Notes: generated by a model not told the origin, from the sequence alone. Shown: positions 25,233 to 34,723, numbered from the stretch's first letter. The stretch: 64,000 bases of DNA from Hallella seregens ATCC 51272 (GCF_000518545.1 NZ_JADU01000016.1:40773-104772); one strand, 5' to 3'. Made by a program: numbers and translations.

Positions 25233-28200
25233 TTACAGGAGGATTTTCTTGCCGCCCTGGATATACACGCCCCTCGTGAGGTGCGCCACTTTCATGCCTT
25301 GCAGATTGTAGGTGGCAGGGGTGCCGGCTGCATGGGGCAGCCGAATGCCGGTGGCTGCATCGATATCAGCCACAAAGTCGATGTCGTGGATATAGGACGT
25401 GCCGGTGGTCGAGGTCAGGCCGAAAATGGTCTGGCCCAGGCAGATGTCGGTGTTGCCGGTGGTCGAGATATTGTCGGCGATGCCGCTTCTGGCCATGTCC
25501 CAGGCAATGACCTGGTAGGCTTCCCCGTTGAGCGTGACGTCCCGGGCAATGGTGGGAGGCACCTGTGTGCCCCGGTTCTTGCCGTTGAGCCACCACAGGT
25601 AGGAGGCGCCGGCGCGCGTACTGAGGTTCCGGCCCAGCACCATGAGGTATTTCTGCCGGGGCGAGATGCTGTAGTTCAGGTTGTTGTAGTCGAGCATCAG
25701 GCACACGTTGTTGTCGCCTCCCTGGTTCACGGTGATGATATTCCGGCCCGCATCATAGCTGATGTTGGCGGGCTGCAGCCGGCCCTTGTCGCCCGACTTC
25801 CAGTCGCCGGCCGTGAAACGATAGGTATAGTCCGTGTGGTTGCGCATGAGACGGAGGTAGTAGAGTCCCGGGCACAGGGTGCCGGACGATGCCGACAGGC
25901 GCACCACAAACTTGTCTTTGGCCTTGCCCTTGACGGTGGCGAGACTGGCGGGGATGGCAAACTCCACGTTGTAGAAGTCGTTGACGGCCCCCTTTACAGA
26001 GGACGGAATCACGATGTCGGCCAGCTTTTCGCCATCGACGGTGAGCGTGGCCCTGCGGCCCGCATCGGCCGTGGTGAAACGGCAGAGCACGGCCAGACTG
26101 TCGGTCACGCCGCCGGGATTGAAGAGCGAGTACTGAATGTAGCCTCCGGCCTTAGCATCACGGTAGGTCTCATCATTGTAGCTGCCCGTCGAGGAGTCGT
26201 CGCTGTAGCTGTACTCATGGCCGGCCTCGCTCTGCTGTTCACCCGTGGCCACAAAGTCGATGGTGCGTTCCTGCAACTTCTTGTTGGCCTGTTCGCTGGC
26301 CGCCATGTCGCTGGCGGCATAGTTTTCGGCGGTCTGCTGATACCAGTAGCACATGTAGCGGCTGTGGTGAATCTCGTAGAAAGGCTTGAGGGTCAGCCTG
26401 TTCCACTTGTAGTCCGGGGCGTCGCTTCGGCTGGCGTCAATGCTGAACTGCAGCCGTGAGGGCTGTGTGGGGGCGATGCGTTCCAGCACATGGGCACGCT
26501 CGCCAATGAGCAAGGGTGCAGCCGTGAGGCTCCGACTGGAGGCCATGGCACTTGGGGCATGGTCCATGCGGCCCTCGCCGGCAAACTCGTTGGGCAGTCG
26601 TTCGGCAGTGAGGCCGGTGGTGTCGGCATCGGTTGCGTCCACGGCCGTGGTTTGTGCGGCGAGCAAAAGCGGGCCGTACTCAAAGGCCACGTAGTCGGTG
26701 TAGTTGGGGCACTCGACAGTGCGGAGCTGCATGGGCAGCGCGACGGTGACCACGTCGCCCCTCTTCCACTTGCGCGTGAGGCGGGCATAGCCGGCCTTGC
26801 CCGGCGTGACGGCCACCTGCTGCTTCTCGCCGTTCACGAGGATGGCATAGCCCTCGGTGGTCCACCAGGGATGGCGCACGGCGAGGGTGTAGCTGCCGCC
26901 CTTGTCGATGGTGATGCGGGTTTGGGGCTCATAGGGATAGGCGGTCTGCTGCGTGAGGGCAAACTTGGCGTTAGCCAGCTTGCTGGCTGTGAAGAGATTG
27001 ACGTAGATGACGGAGTCGCCGTCGTGCGTATAGACAAAGTGCCCGTACTTGCTGTGGTTTTCCATGCCGGTGCCCACGCAGCACCACATGCCCTGGTTCA
27101 CCTGCGAGTAGATGCGATAACCCTGCGGGCGCAGGGTGGTGAAGTAGACGTAGCCGCCCGTCTTGGGGTCTTGGGTGGAGAGAATGTGGTTCCAAGTGGT
27201 GTATTCGTAGAAGTCGGCGTAGCGTGCGTCGTGGGTATTGTCGCTGAGCATCTCCGAGAGTTTGAGCATGTTGTTGGAGTTGCAGCTCTCCGGGCCGTCC
27301 AGATGGTCGATGTATCGGTGGCTGTTGGCCGCCGAGAGAAAGTGCTCGGCCACACTGTTGCCGCCGATGCACACCGTGCGGTTGAGGGCCACGTCGTTCC
27401 AGAAGTTCCCGGCCGCCAGCTCGTATTTCTTCTGCAGTTCGCTCCCACCCTGCTCTCCTATCCGTTCAAAACCGATATACTTGGGCACCTGTGTGTTGGC
27501 ATGCCGATTGTCGAGAAAGGTGGCATTCTGCATCTGCATGCCGTTGAGCATGGTCTGGTGGGAGTATTTTTGAGCGGCATCCATATATTTTTGGTCACCA
27601 AAGAGGGTGTAGGCATCAGCCAGGCTCTCGTTCATGCCGCCGTGTTCGGTGTCGAGCACCGACTGCATGGCTGCGTTATCGAGCCGGGCCACCACGTTGA
27701 CACTCCAGTCGACCAGCTTGCGGAACATCTCCCGAGCCTCCTTGTTGCCGGCATAAACATAGGCGTCACGGAGGCCGGCCAACACCTTGTGCTGGCAATA
27801 GAACGGCACCCAGCCACGCACGCTGCGGAAGCCCGACACGTCGCCGGCATAGAGTTTCTTCCAGGCTTCGTTGATAGGCTGTCCGCCGATGAACCCGCGG
27901 AGGCCCTCTGTGTTGCCGTCGTAGGCATCCTGACAGTCTTTGAGAACCTTCAGCATATACTCGAGCCGCTGTTTCAGCCGGGCTTTCATGCCTGCATCCC
28001 GACAGGCTGCATAGGCCAGGGCCAGGGCCGACAGGTAGTGTCCGCCCACGTGGCCCGACAGGTCAAAACCGTTTCCGCCCCAGTTGGCAAAGTTGGGATG
28101 CAGGGTCTGCCAGCCGGCATAATCGCCCATATTGAGCCCTGCCTGACGCACAAAGGGGGCCAGCAAACGGTCGGCATCATAGTCCAACAGCACCTTGAAG

Positions 28201-28352
28201 TTCAGTTCCATGGCGGTCTTGAACGGGCTGTCGAACAAGGTGACCTCGCTCAAATCGAAGTGATGGGGATAAAGCATGCTTTGGGCATGGACGGGGGCGG
28301 CGGCGCTCATGGCCAGCACGGCAGACAGCAATAGTCCTTGAGGTTGTTTCAT
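25233..28352 (-). CDS. GH127-type glycosidase (beta-L-arabinofuranosidase-like, DUF1680)
   Basis: The 1039-residue exported enzyme (signal 1-23, ending VHAQ) has an (alpha/alpha)6 barrel of the DUF1680/GH127 family at about 30-640. GH127 uses a zinc-held cysteine nucleophile with one Glu and three Cys ligands. Matching motifs are visible: PESCN (about 353-356) and GMWCCVGTG (about 419-427). Beyond it are accessory beta domains, and the end (PATYNLQGMKV to YIQGGKKILL) is a short C-terminal domain like that of the 18522-19685 protein. It probably acts on arabinose-rich plant glycans in the periplasm or at the cell surface. It has no SusC/D partners nearby. Confidence 0.9.
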   Translation of the reverse strand: MKQPQGLLLSAVLAMSAAAPVHAQSMLYPHHFDLSEVTLFDSPFKTAMELNFKVLLDYDADRLLAPFVRQAGLNMGDYAGWQTLHPNFANWGGNGFDLSGHVGGHYLSALALAYAACRDAGMKARLKQRLEYMLKVLKDCQDAYDGNTEGLRGFIGGQPINEAWKKLYAGDVSGFRSVRGWVPFYCQHKVLAGLRDAYVYAGNKEAREMFRKLVDWSVNVVARLDNAAMQSVLDTEHGGMNESLADAYTLFGDQKYMDAAQKYSHQTMLNGMQMQNATFLDNRHANTQVPKYIGFERIGEQGGSELQKKYELAAGNFWNDVALNRTVCIGGNSVAEHFLSAANSHRYIDHLDGPESCNSNNMLKLSEMLSDNTHDARYADFYEYTTWNHILSTQDPKTGGYVYFTTLRPQGYRIYSQVNQGMWCCVGTGMENHSKYGHFVYTHDGDSVIYVNLFTASKLANAKFALTQQTAYPYEPQTRITIDKGGSYTLAVRHPWWTTEGYAILVNGEKQQVAVTPGKAGYARLTRKWKRGDVVTVALPMQLRTVECPNYTDYVAFEYGPLLLAAQTTAVDATDADTTGLTAERLPNEFAGEGRMDHAPSAMASSRSLTAAPLLIGERAHVLERIAPTQPSRLQFSIDASRSDAPDYKWNRLTLKPFYEIHHSRYMCYWYQQTAENYAASDMAASEQANKKLQERTIDFVATGEQQSEAGHEYSYSDDSSTGSYNDETYRDAKAGGYIQYSLFNPGGVTDSLAVLCRFTTADAGRRATLTVDGEKLADIVIPSSVKGAVNDFYNVEFAIPASLATVKGKAKDKFVVRLSASSGTLCPGLYYLRLMRNHTDYTYRFTAGDWKSGDKGRLQPANISYDAGRNIITVNQGGDNNVCLMLDYNNLNYSISPRQKYLMVLGRNLSTRAGASYLWWLNGKNRGTQVPPTIARDVTLNGEAYQVIAWDMARSGIADNISTTGNTDICLGQTIFGLTSTTGTSYIHDIDFVADIDAATGIRLPHAAGTPATYNLQGMKVAHLTRGVYIQGGKKILL

Positions 28353-28414
28353 TTTAGGATTGGATTGAATGGAGGACTGGTGTCCCGATGGTTGAATAAC
28401 AAGTTGATTGGGTG

Positions 28415-28422
28415 CAAAGATA
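28415..28422 (-). promoter_or_regulatory. -7 element before the GH127 gene
   Basis: TATCTTTG on the minus strand, 62 bases upstream of the GH127 start; the -33 region is poor, which may mean an activator is needed. Confidence 0.45.
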
Positions 28423-28474
28423 CACTATTTCTTTGAAGTTCTTCCATGTTTTTGCCGTAAAATACGGTGCAATT

Positions 28475-28506
28475 GTTGCAGAAACGCGATAAATTCAGTA
28501 ACTTTG
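28475..28506 (+). promoter_or_regulatory. Promoter of the 28541-34723 operon
   Basis: GTTG (28475-28478), 20 bases, TAACTTTG (28499-28506): a strong consensus promoter 34 bases before the first gene. It is divergent from the GH127 promoter. Confidence 0.75.
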
Positions 28507-28540
28507 CCCCAAGCGTTCACGCTGTTATGACACGTTCATC

Positions 28541-29644
28541 ATGAGTAAAGACATCAAGAAAATAGTACTTACCGGCGGTCCCTGTGCCGGCAAGACCACG
28601 GCCTTGGTCAAGGTGATAGACCATTTTTCCAGCATGGGCTTCAAGGTTTTCACCATCCCCGAGGTGCCCACGCTGTTCTTGCAAGCGGGCATGGATTATC
28701 TGACCAAGAACCGCAACTTCTTCTATGAGGGCGAGAAAGCCACGCTGGAGATACAGCTGGCTCTCGAAGACAAGTTCATGAAGATGGCCGAACAGGTGGA
28801 CGAACCGTCTGTCATCGTGTGCGATCGGGGTGCCATGGACATTTCGGCCTATATGGATGCCACCATGTGGGAGGACATTACAGGGCTGGTGGGCACTTCC
28901 ACACAGCAGCTCATCGGGCGCTACGATGCCGTGCTCCACCTGGTGTCGGCCGCCGACGGCGCCGAGGAATTCTACACCACGAGCAGCAACGCCCAGCGGC
29001 TGGAACAGAAAAACGAGGAAGGACTGCGCGTGGCCCGGGAGCTGGACAAGCGCGTGGTCAATGCCTGGAGCGGGCATCCGCACCTGCGTGTCATCAACAA
29101 TCACCAGGACTTCGACACCAAGCTCAACCGGGTACTCATGGAAATATCGGCTGTTCTCGGGCTGCCGCAGCCCATCACCGAGGAGCGCAAGTATATCGTG
29201 GAGGTGACAGGAAGCATGCCGGCCACCATCGACAGCGACATCACGCAGACCTATCTCGTGGCCGACCCCGACAGTGAGGTGAGGCTTCGTCGGCGCAACT
29301 GGTCGAACGGCAAGCGCGTCAACGTGCACACGATGAAGAAAACGGTCGAGGGCAACAAGCAGGTGGAGACCGAGCGGCAGGTGAGCAATGCGCTCTACGA
29401 CTCGCTGCTTTCCCAAGCCGACCCCTACCGCCACACCATCACCAAGAAGCGTCGCAGCTTCATCTGGAAAGGCCAGTACTTTGAACTCGACACCTATCTA
29501 AATCAATTGCAGGGACTCGTCATTTTGGAGACCAAAGGGATTACCAGCACCGAGGATGTGAACTTCCCACCATTCATCAAGGTGGTGAGCGACATCACGG
29601 GCGACCGCAACTATTATAATTACAATCTGGCCCTGAGAAAGTAG
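28541..29644 (+). CDS. P-loop NTPase fused to a CYTH-like domain (TTD14-like)
   Basis: The 367-residue product has an AAA_28-type P-loop domain (about 1-190; Walker A GGPCAGKTT, a Walker B-like SVIVCDRGAMD) and a C-terminal domain (about 200-365). The latter has features of the CYTH/triphosphate-tunnel fold (ERKYIVEV, TQTYLV, RLRRRNW, ITKKRRSFIWKGQYFELD). This pairing is known from the TRPL translocation defect 14 family. CYTH domains bind triphosphates, so the protein may act on nucleotide or polyphosphate substrates; the true reaction is unknown. It is first in an operon with two deoxynucleoside kinases, which supports a nucleotide role. Confidence 0.82.
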   Translation: MSKDIKKIVLTGGPCAGKTTALVKVIDHFSSMGFKVFTIPEVPTLFLQAGMDYLTKNRNFFYEGEKATLEIQLALEDKFMKMAEQVDEPSVIVCDRGAMDISAYMDATMWEDITGLVGTSTQQLIGRYDAVLHLVSAADGAEEFYTTSSNAQRLEQKNEEGLRVARELDKRVVNAWSGHPHLRVINNHQDFDTKLNRVLMEISAVLGLPQPITEERKYIVEVTGSMPATIDSDITQTYLVADPDSEVRLRRRNWSNGKRVNVHTMKKTVEGNKQVETERQVSNALYDSLLSQADPYRHTITKKRRSFIWKGQYFELDTYLNQLQGLVILETKGITSTEDVNFPPFIKVVSDITGDRNYYNYNLALRK

Positions 29645-29665
29645 GGCCGGAACTACTCACAGCAC

Positions 29666-30307
29666 ATGCACATTGTTATTGCAGGAAACATCGGAAGCGG
29701 GAAAACCACACTCACCCACAAGCTCGTGCAGCATTATGGATGGGAACCACGGCTGGAGAGTGTGCAGTTCAACCCCTACCTCGGTGACTATTATAAAGAC
29801 ATGAAACGCTGGTCACTCAATCTGGAAGTGTTCTTCTTGAAAGAGCGTTTCCGCGATCTTCTGGAGATAGTCCGCTCCCCAAACACCATCGTTCAGGACA
29901 GGTCGATATTCGAGGGAGTCTATATCTTCACGGCCAACAACCACGATATGGGCAACATGAGCGACCGCGACTATGAAACTTACATGGGGCTCTTCGAGTC
30001 GATGATGATGGTGGCGCGCGAGCCAGACCTCATGGTCTACCTGCGTGCCTCGGTTCCGCATCTTGTGGAGCACATTCACCAGCGTGGCCGCGACTACGAA
30101 CAGAACATGCAGTTGGACTACCTGAAGAACCTAAACGACCGCTACGAAGACTTCATTCAGAACAAATACAAAGGGCGCGTGCTCACCATAGACGTGGACG
30201 ATCTCGACATACTTTATTCGCGGGAAGACTTTGCTTCGGTCATCAGCAGGATAGACCGACAGCTAGCCGAAATAGAGCACAAGGAGAATTTGTTGTTTGC
30301 AACATAG
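29666..30307 (+). CDS. Deoxynucleoside kinase, first copy
   Basis: The 213 residues match the dNK family, which phosphorylates deoxynucleosides for salvage. Motifs: P-loop GNIGSGKTT at 7-15, catalytic DRS in IVQDRSIFEGVYIF, and LID-type RGRDYEQNMQLDYL. Nearest relatives are deoxyadenosine/deoxyguanosine kinases. It starts 21 bases after the NTPase-CYTH gene. The base specificity cannot be read from the sequence. It shares the same layout and about half of its residues with the next gene, so the two are an old duplication and may form a heterodimer. Confidence 0.92.
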   Translation: MHIVIAGNIGSGKTTLTHKLVQHYGWEPRLESVQFNPYLGDYYKDMKRWSLNLEVFFLKERFRDLLEIVRSPNTIVQDRSIFEGVYIFTANNHDMGNMSDRDYETYMGLFESMMMVAREPDLMVYLRASVPHLVEHIHQRGRDYEQNMQLDYLKNLNDRYEDFIQNKYKGRVLTIDVDDLDILYSREDFASVISRIDRQLAEIEHKENLLFAT

Positions 30308-30365
30308 CCCGCCGCCCCTCTCACATTCATTATCCACCCTTTAATTCTCATTAGACACTTCTACA

Positions 30366-31013
30366 ATGCACATTGCTATCGCAGGAAATATAGGCAGCGG
30401 CAAGACCACACTGACCCGCATGCTCGCCAAACGCTATGGATGGACACCCCGTTTTGAGCCCGTGGACAACAATCCTTATCTGGACGATTTCTATCACGAC
30501 ATGAACCGATGGTCGTTCAATCTCCAAATCTATTTCTTGAACAAACGCTTCAAGGAAGTAGTGGAAATAGCTCAAAGCAAGGAGACCATCATTCAGGACC
30601 GCACCATTTTTGAGGATGCCCGCATCTTTGCACCCAACCTGCACGCCCAGGGATACATGAGCGATCGCGACTTCGAAAACTACTCGAACTTGTTCGATCT
30701 GATGATGTCGCTGGTAAAATTGCCGCAGCTCATGATATATATCCGCTCGTCTATTCCCACACTTGTGAACCACATTGAGAAGCGAGGGCGGTCGTTCGAG
30801 AAGAGTATTCGCATAGATTATCTCACGGGATTGCAACAGCGTTACGAGAACTGGATAGCCGGTTACAAGGGTGATCTGATTATTGTTGACGGCGATAAAA
30901 TCAGCTTTGAGGATACGCCCGAGGATTTTCGCAAGGTCACCGATATGATCGATGCCAAGCTCTATGGCCTCTTTCCCATGGACGAGTCCGGGACTGCCAA
31001 CGCCAAAGGTTGA
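30366..31013 (+). CDS. Deoxynucleoside kinase, second copy
   Basis: The 215 residues carry the same signature as the gene before it: GNIGSGKTT, IIQDRTIFEDARIF, and RGRSFEKSIRIDYL. The differences lie mainly in the substrate pocket area (residues 30-60, DNNPYLDDFYHDMNRWS against QFNPYLGDYYKDMKRWS) and at the C-terminus. In lactobacilli tandem dNK genes make a heterodimer with dAdo/dGuo and dAdo/dCyd specificities; the same plan is possible here. The gap to the first copy is 58 bases. Confidence 0.92.
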   Translation: MHIAIAGNIGSGKTTLTRMLAKRYGWTPRFEPVDNNPYLDDFYHDMNRWSFNLQIYFLNKRFKEVVEIAQSKETIIQDRTIFEDARIFAPNLHAQGYMSDRDFENYSNLFDLMMSLVKLPQLMIYIRSSIPTLVNHIEKRGRSFEKSIRIDYLTGLQQRYENWIAGYKGDLIIVDGDKISFEDTPEDFRKVTDMIDAKLYGLFPMDESGTANAKG

Positions 31014-31037
31014 ACCGCAACAGAAAAAGATAATGCC

Positions 31038-32216
31038 ATGACAGAAACAAACGAAATCAAGACAGCAGGAATCAATGCCCTCGTGACAGGCAAGGAGGAG
31101 GGCCGCGAGGTGCTGCTCGTAGGTCTGAAAGCGGCCTATCAGGACAAGCCGCAGTACCAGAAGGCTTTGAAACGAGAGTTCGATCAGTGCCATGAGACGG
31201 AACATCCGCACATCCTGCGATATTTGGAACTCAAGAAAGTGGCAGGATTCGGCCATTGCATTGTGATGGAATGGGAGCCGGCACGTCCGCTGTCCGACTA
31301 TATGCAAGAGGCCCATACCGAGGAGGAAAAGAAGAAAATTGTACGCCAGGTGGCCGAGGTCGTGGGCTTCATGCACCGGATGGGCAAGGTGCACGGCGCA
31401 CTGACACCCGCCGTGGTGTTTGTAACCACAAAGGGAGACGAGGTCAAAGTGCTGAACTTCAGGTTGCGCTACGCCGACAATCTCTATGAGCCGGCTGCAA
31501 CTCTCAAGTTTCGGGCTCCCGAGGCCAAGGATGGAACGGTGGCCATCGACGCCCGTGCCGACATCTTTTCACTGGGTGTCATGGTTCGGGAAATGGGGCT
31601 GGGCGACGACTATCAGCAGGTGGTGGCCGGCTGTTGCAGCTATGGGCGCAGTGAGCGTTATGCCGACGTGGATGCCTTTCTCGATGCACTTGAGCATCGT
31701 CACTATAGCCGAAGCACAGCCCGCAGCTCCTCTTCGGGAAACAAGAAACTGGCCATCCTTATGTCCGCTGTCGTGGCAGTACTGGCAGTGGCCGTACTGC
31801 TTTGGTTCAATAAAAACAATGAAACCGCTGGAATGGCCCAGCCCACCAGTGAGCTGGCCGACTCTGTGCAAGCGGCTCCAGGCGTGGAAGCGGCTGCGGC
31901 AAATACTCCGGCCGAAACGGCCCAGCCTACAGACGATGCTCCGGCAACGTCCGAACAGGCCACATCCGCTGGTCAGACAGGCGGAAAGTACACCGGCGAC
32001 ATGGAATTTCTGAACCGCCTCGTACCGCAGATGCACATTGATTTGGACAAGATTTATGCGCGTGGCGGTGATGCCGCTGCCGTGCACAGGCGGGTCGCAG
32101 CTTACTATAAGGGACTGCGCCGCACGCTCGGCAACTTGAGCCAAGAGCAGTTTGCTGCTTTCGACGAGGCTTTTGCCAGCTACGTGACGGCCAAAAAGGC
32201 AGGGCAAGAACCCTAA
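31038..32216 (+). CDS. Membrane-anchored protein pseudokinase
   Basis: Residues 1-215 resemble a Ser/Thr protein kinase fold: a Lys in VLLVGLKAAY (VAIK position), a helix-C Glu, an EW hinge (CIVMEWEPARPLSDYM), and the late motifs ADIFSLGVMVREM. The catalytic sites are lost. HRD is replaced by VHGALTPAVVF, with no catalytic Asp, and DFG by LNFRL. A membrane helix follows (about 236-256), then a Pro/Ala/Thr-rich stretch and a helical C-terminal domain (about 315-390) outside. It is therefore probably a non-catalytic sensor or scaffold. It lies 24 bases after the dNK pair and 11 before the outer-membrane gene. Confidence 0.85.
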   Translation: MTETNEIKTAGINALVTGKEEGREVLLVGLKAAYQDKPQYQKALKREFDQCHETEHPHILRYLELKKVAGFGHCIVMEWEPARPLSDYMQEAHTEEEKKKIVRQVAEVVGFMHRMGKVHGALTPAVVFVTTKGDEVKVLNFRLRYADNLYEPAATLKFRAPEAKDGTVAIDARADIFSLGVMVREMGLGDDYQQVVAGCCSYGRSERYADVDAFLDALEHRHYSRSTARSSSSGNKKLAILMSAVVAVLAVAVLLWFNKNNETAGMAQPTSELADSVQAAPGVEAAAANTPAETAQPTDDAPATSEQATSAGQTGGKYTGDMEFLNRLVPQMHIDLDKIYARGGDAAAVHRRVAAYYKGLRRTLGNLSQEQFAAFDEAFASYVTAKKAGQEP

Positions 32217-32227
32217 TTCCGAGGTTC

Positions 32228-34723
32228 ATGAAGCGTCATGATGCCACAGGATATGGAGTTTTGGCAATAGCTTCTATCCTGTGTTCAGGTTCACTTGGGG
32301 CCCAGACTGTGCAAGAACCCGCCGGTCACCGATTGCCCAACATAGGAGTCGGGCTGAACCACCACCATGATTCCCTGCTTTGTAGTCGGCTCAATGTGGG
32401 TCTGCGCACCGAAGTGGACAGTCTGCATGGACTTCAATTCGGACTGTTCTATGGCGGTATCCGTAGGGATGCCCAAGGCTTGATAGTGGCAGGAATAGCC
32501 AATGCCGCCCATGCCATGAGCGGCATCCAACTGGCCGGTTTCAGCAATATTGTCTTCACGCCAATGCGTGGGCTGCAGCTCAGCATGCTCACAAACATCG
32601 CCATGGGTGTGCGCAAGGGAACCCAGATCTCCACTACAGCCAATGTCAGTTCCGGGCAGATGCACGGTCTTCAACTGGGTGCTTACAACTATGCAGACAC
32701 GCTGACCGGTTCCCAAATCGGCATCATCAACGTAGCACTGAGCCATCCGCGTGGGGTGCAGGTGGGCTTCTTCAATTACACACGCGACACCATTGCCCGC
32801 AAGATAGGGCTGGTCAATGTCAATCCCAAGACGCGCATTGACCTGCTCGCCAGCTTGGGCACCGCCTCAAAACTGAACGCTGCCCTGCGTTTCCGCAATC
32901 GCAGCACCTACAGCATCGTGGGCGTGGGGTCGCATTACATGGGATTCGACGAAGGCTTCTCCGGAGCCATCTATTACCGTATCGGGCAGTACTTTACGCT
33001 TTCTCCACGTTGGACCATCAGCGGCGACTTGGGATTCTACCATGTCGAGAGCTTCAAGAAGAATTCAGAAGATGCCCCAGAGCGGCTTTACTCCCTGCAA
33101 GGACATGTCAATCTGGACTATCAAGTGACTCTGACACTGGGTGCATTTGTTTCTGCCGGCTACGGAACGACACGCCTCTATGGCTCCAACCACAACTATC
33201 GGACGCGTCCGATCCTCCAGGCAGGCCTGAGTTTCCGCTACCATCACAATGCGACACAGGAAGAAAAATGGCTATCAGAGCGGCTGCGTGACCAACAATA
33301 CCAGCTGGGACAACTGCGCGACACACCCGCCGACCGCCTGTATCGAATGACCGATCCTGCCTACACCCGGCACCGCTGGTGGCGTGCCGCAGCCGAAACA
33401 GCAGGCATCAACGTGTTTGTGCATAGCTTCGACCGCTTCGTTCTCAACGAAGAGTTTGCACGAGTCAACTTCAAAAGCATTGCCCACAACTGGCGACACG
33501 CTTTCGTTTGGGACAATGACCAGTTCTCTACCAACCTTTTTGCCCATCCTTATCACGGAAATTTGTATTTCAACTCGGCGCGCAGCAACGGACTTGGCTT
33601 CTGGCAGAGCACACCATACGCACTGGGAGGGAGTGCAATGTGGGAACTTTGCGGTGAGGTGGAACCACCCGCCATCAACGATCTCATAGCTACAACCTTT
33701 GGCGGAATCTGCTTGGGCGAGATTACCCACCGCATTTCGGCCCTCATTCTCAACGACCGCAGCCGGGGCTTCTCCCGTTTCCTGCGCGAAGCGGCGGCCA
33801 TGGTGGTCAATCCCATGCAGGGACTCACCCGCATCATGGACGGTGACGCCTGGCACATTCGCCGCGACAAGTATCTCTATCACGACTTCAGTCGCATCCC
33901 GGTGGAGTTTACAATGACCTTGGGGGGCCGTTATCTGGCCGACAATGGTGGGCTCTTTCGGGGAGAACGGTTGCCCTATCTCTCATTTAATTTAGAGTAT
34001 GGCGATCCTTTCGAGGAGGCCGACACCCAGCCTTACAGCTATTTTTGTGCCAATGTCAGTATGGGGTTCTCGGGCAGTCAGCCGCTGTTCAGCGGCCTGC
34101 ACCTCATGGGACGTCTGTGGAGCAGCATTGTTTACAGTGGCAAGGAAGGACAAACGCTCGTCGGATTGTTCCAGCATTTCAACTACTACGATTCCAAACC
34201 GGTGAAAGATGGCACCACGCTCACGCCTTACCGCATATCCGAAGCAGCTGCTTTCGGCCCCGGCATCATCTGGCAGTTTCCACGCGTGGGTAATCTCTCA
34301 CGACTCGAACAACGGCTGTTTGCCGACCTTATTCTGTTGGGTGGCACCAAGAGCGACTATTACAACATCATCGACCGCGACTATAACATGGGGTCAGGCT
34401 TCAGCCTCAAGACCAACACACTGATGGAATTTCCCCGTCTGGGACGCTTCGTTCTCCACGTAGACTACTACCGTATCTTCACTTGGAAAGGCTATGAAGG
34501 CAAGGATCTGACCACCGTCAACCCACTCTATCTGAACGCTCAAGGCGACCGGGGCAATGCAGAACTATTGGTCATCAACCCCATGTTCCTGTTCCATTTG
34601 AAGCACAACCTGGGCATAGAACTGGCAGGAGCCTATTATGCACGCAACACCCATTACAAATATCACGACGAAGTGCGGGCCCGCACCTTTGAGGTTCGGG
34701 CCGGACTGGTTTATCGTTTCTGA
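32228..34723 (+). CDS. DUF3943-type outer-membrane protein with surface repeats
   Basis: The product has 831 residues and a signal peptide (1-25, ending LGAQ). Residues 45-230 show repeats of about 20-25 residues with the core G(L/I/V)Q (HGLQFGLFYGG, SGIQLAGFSN, RGLQLSMLTN, HGLQLGAYNY), as in leptospiral surface-repeat proteins. The centre and C-terminal part, about 385-600, match the DUF3943 pattern (FVWDNDQFSTNLFAHPYHG, GEVEPPAINDLIATTFGG), ending in beta strands and a terminal aromatic (VYRF), as expected of an outer-membrane barrel. The function is unknown. It is the last gene of the operon. Confidence 0.85.
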   Translation: MKRHDATGYGVLAIASILCSGSLGAQTVQEPAGHRLPNIGVGLNHHHDSLLCSRLNVGLRTEVDSLHGLQFGLFYGGIRRDAQGLIVAGIANAAHAMSGIQLAGFSNIVFTPMRGLQLSMLTNIAMGVRKGTQISTTANVSSGQMHGLQLGAYNYADTLTGSQIGIINVALSHPRGVQVGFFNYTRDTIARKIGLVNVNPKTRIDLLASLGTASKLNAALRFRNRSTYSIVGVGSHYMGFDEGFSGAIYYRIGQYFTLSPRWTISGDLGFYHVESFKKNSEDAPERLYSLQGHVNLDYQVTLTLGAFVSAGYGTTRLYGSNHNYRTRPILQAGLSFRYHHNATQEEKWLSERLRDQQYQLGQLRDTPADRLYRMTDPAYTRHRWWRAAAETAGINVFVHSFDRFVLNEEFARVNFKSIAHNWRHAFVWDNDQFSTNLFAHPYHGNLYFNSARSNGLGFWQSTPYALGGSAMWELCGEVEPPAINDLIATTFGGICLGEITHRISALILNDRSRGFSRFLREAAAMVVNPMQGLTRIMDGDAWHIRRDKYLYHDFSRIPVEFTMTLGGRYLADNGGLFRGERLPYLSFNLEYGDPFEEADTQPYSYFCANVSMGFSGSQPLFSGLHLMGRLWSSIVYSGKEGQTLVGLFQHFNYYDSKPVKDGTTLTPYRISEAAAFGPGIIWQFPRVGNLSRLEQRLFADLILLGGTKSDYYNIIDRDYNMGSGFSLKTNTLMEFPRLGRFVLHVDYYRIFTWKGYEGKDLTTVNPLYLNAQGDRGNAELLVINPMFLFHLKHNLGIELAGAYYARNTHYKYHDEVRARTFEVRAGLVYRF

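Noticed and set aside
26490..28334. Plus-strand open frame of 614 codons opposite the GH127 gene
   Set aside because: Composition is that of a shadow frame (His, Gly, Val rich, no signal, no motif); the GH127 motifs on the other strand are clear.
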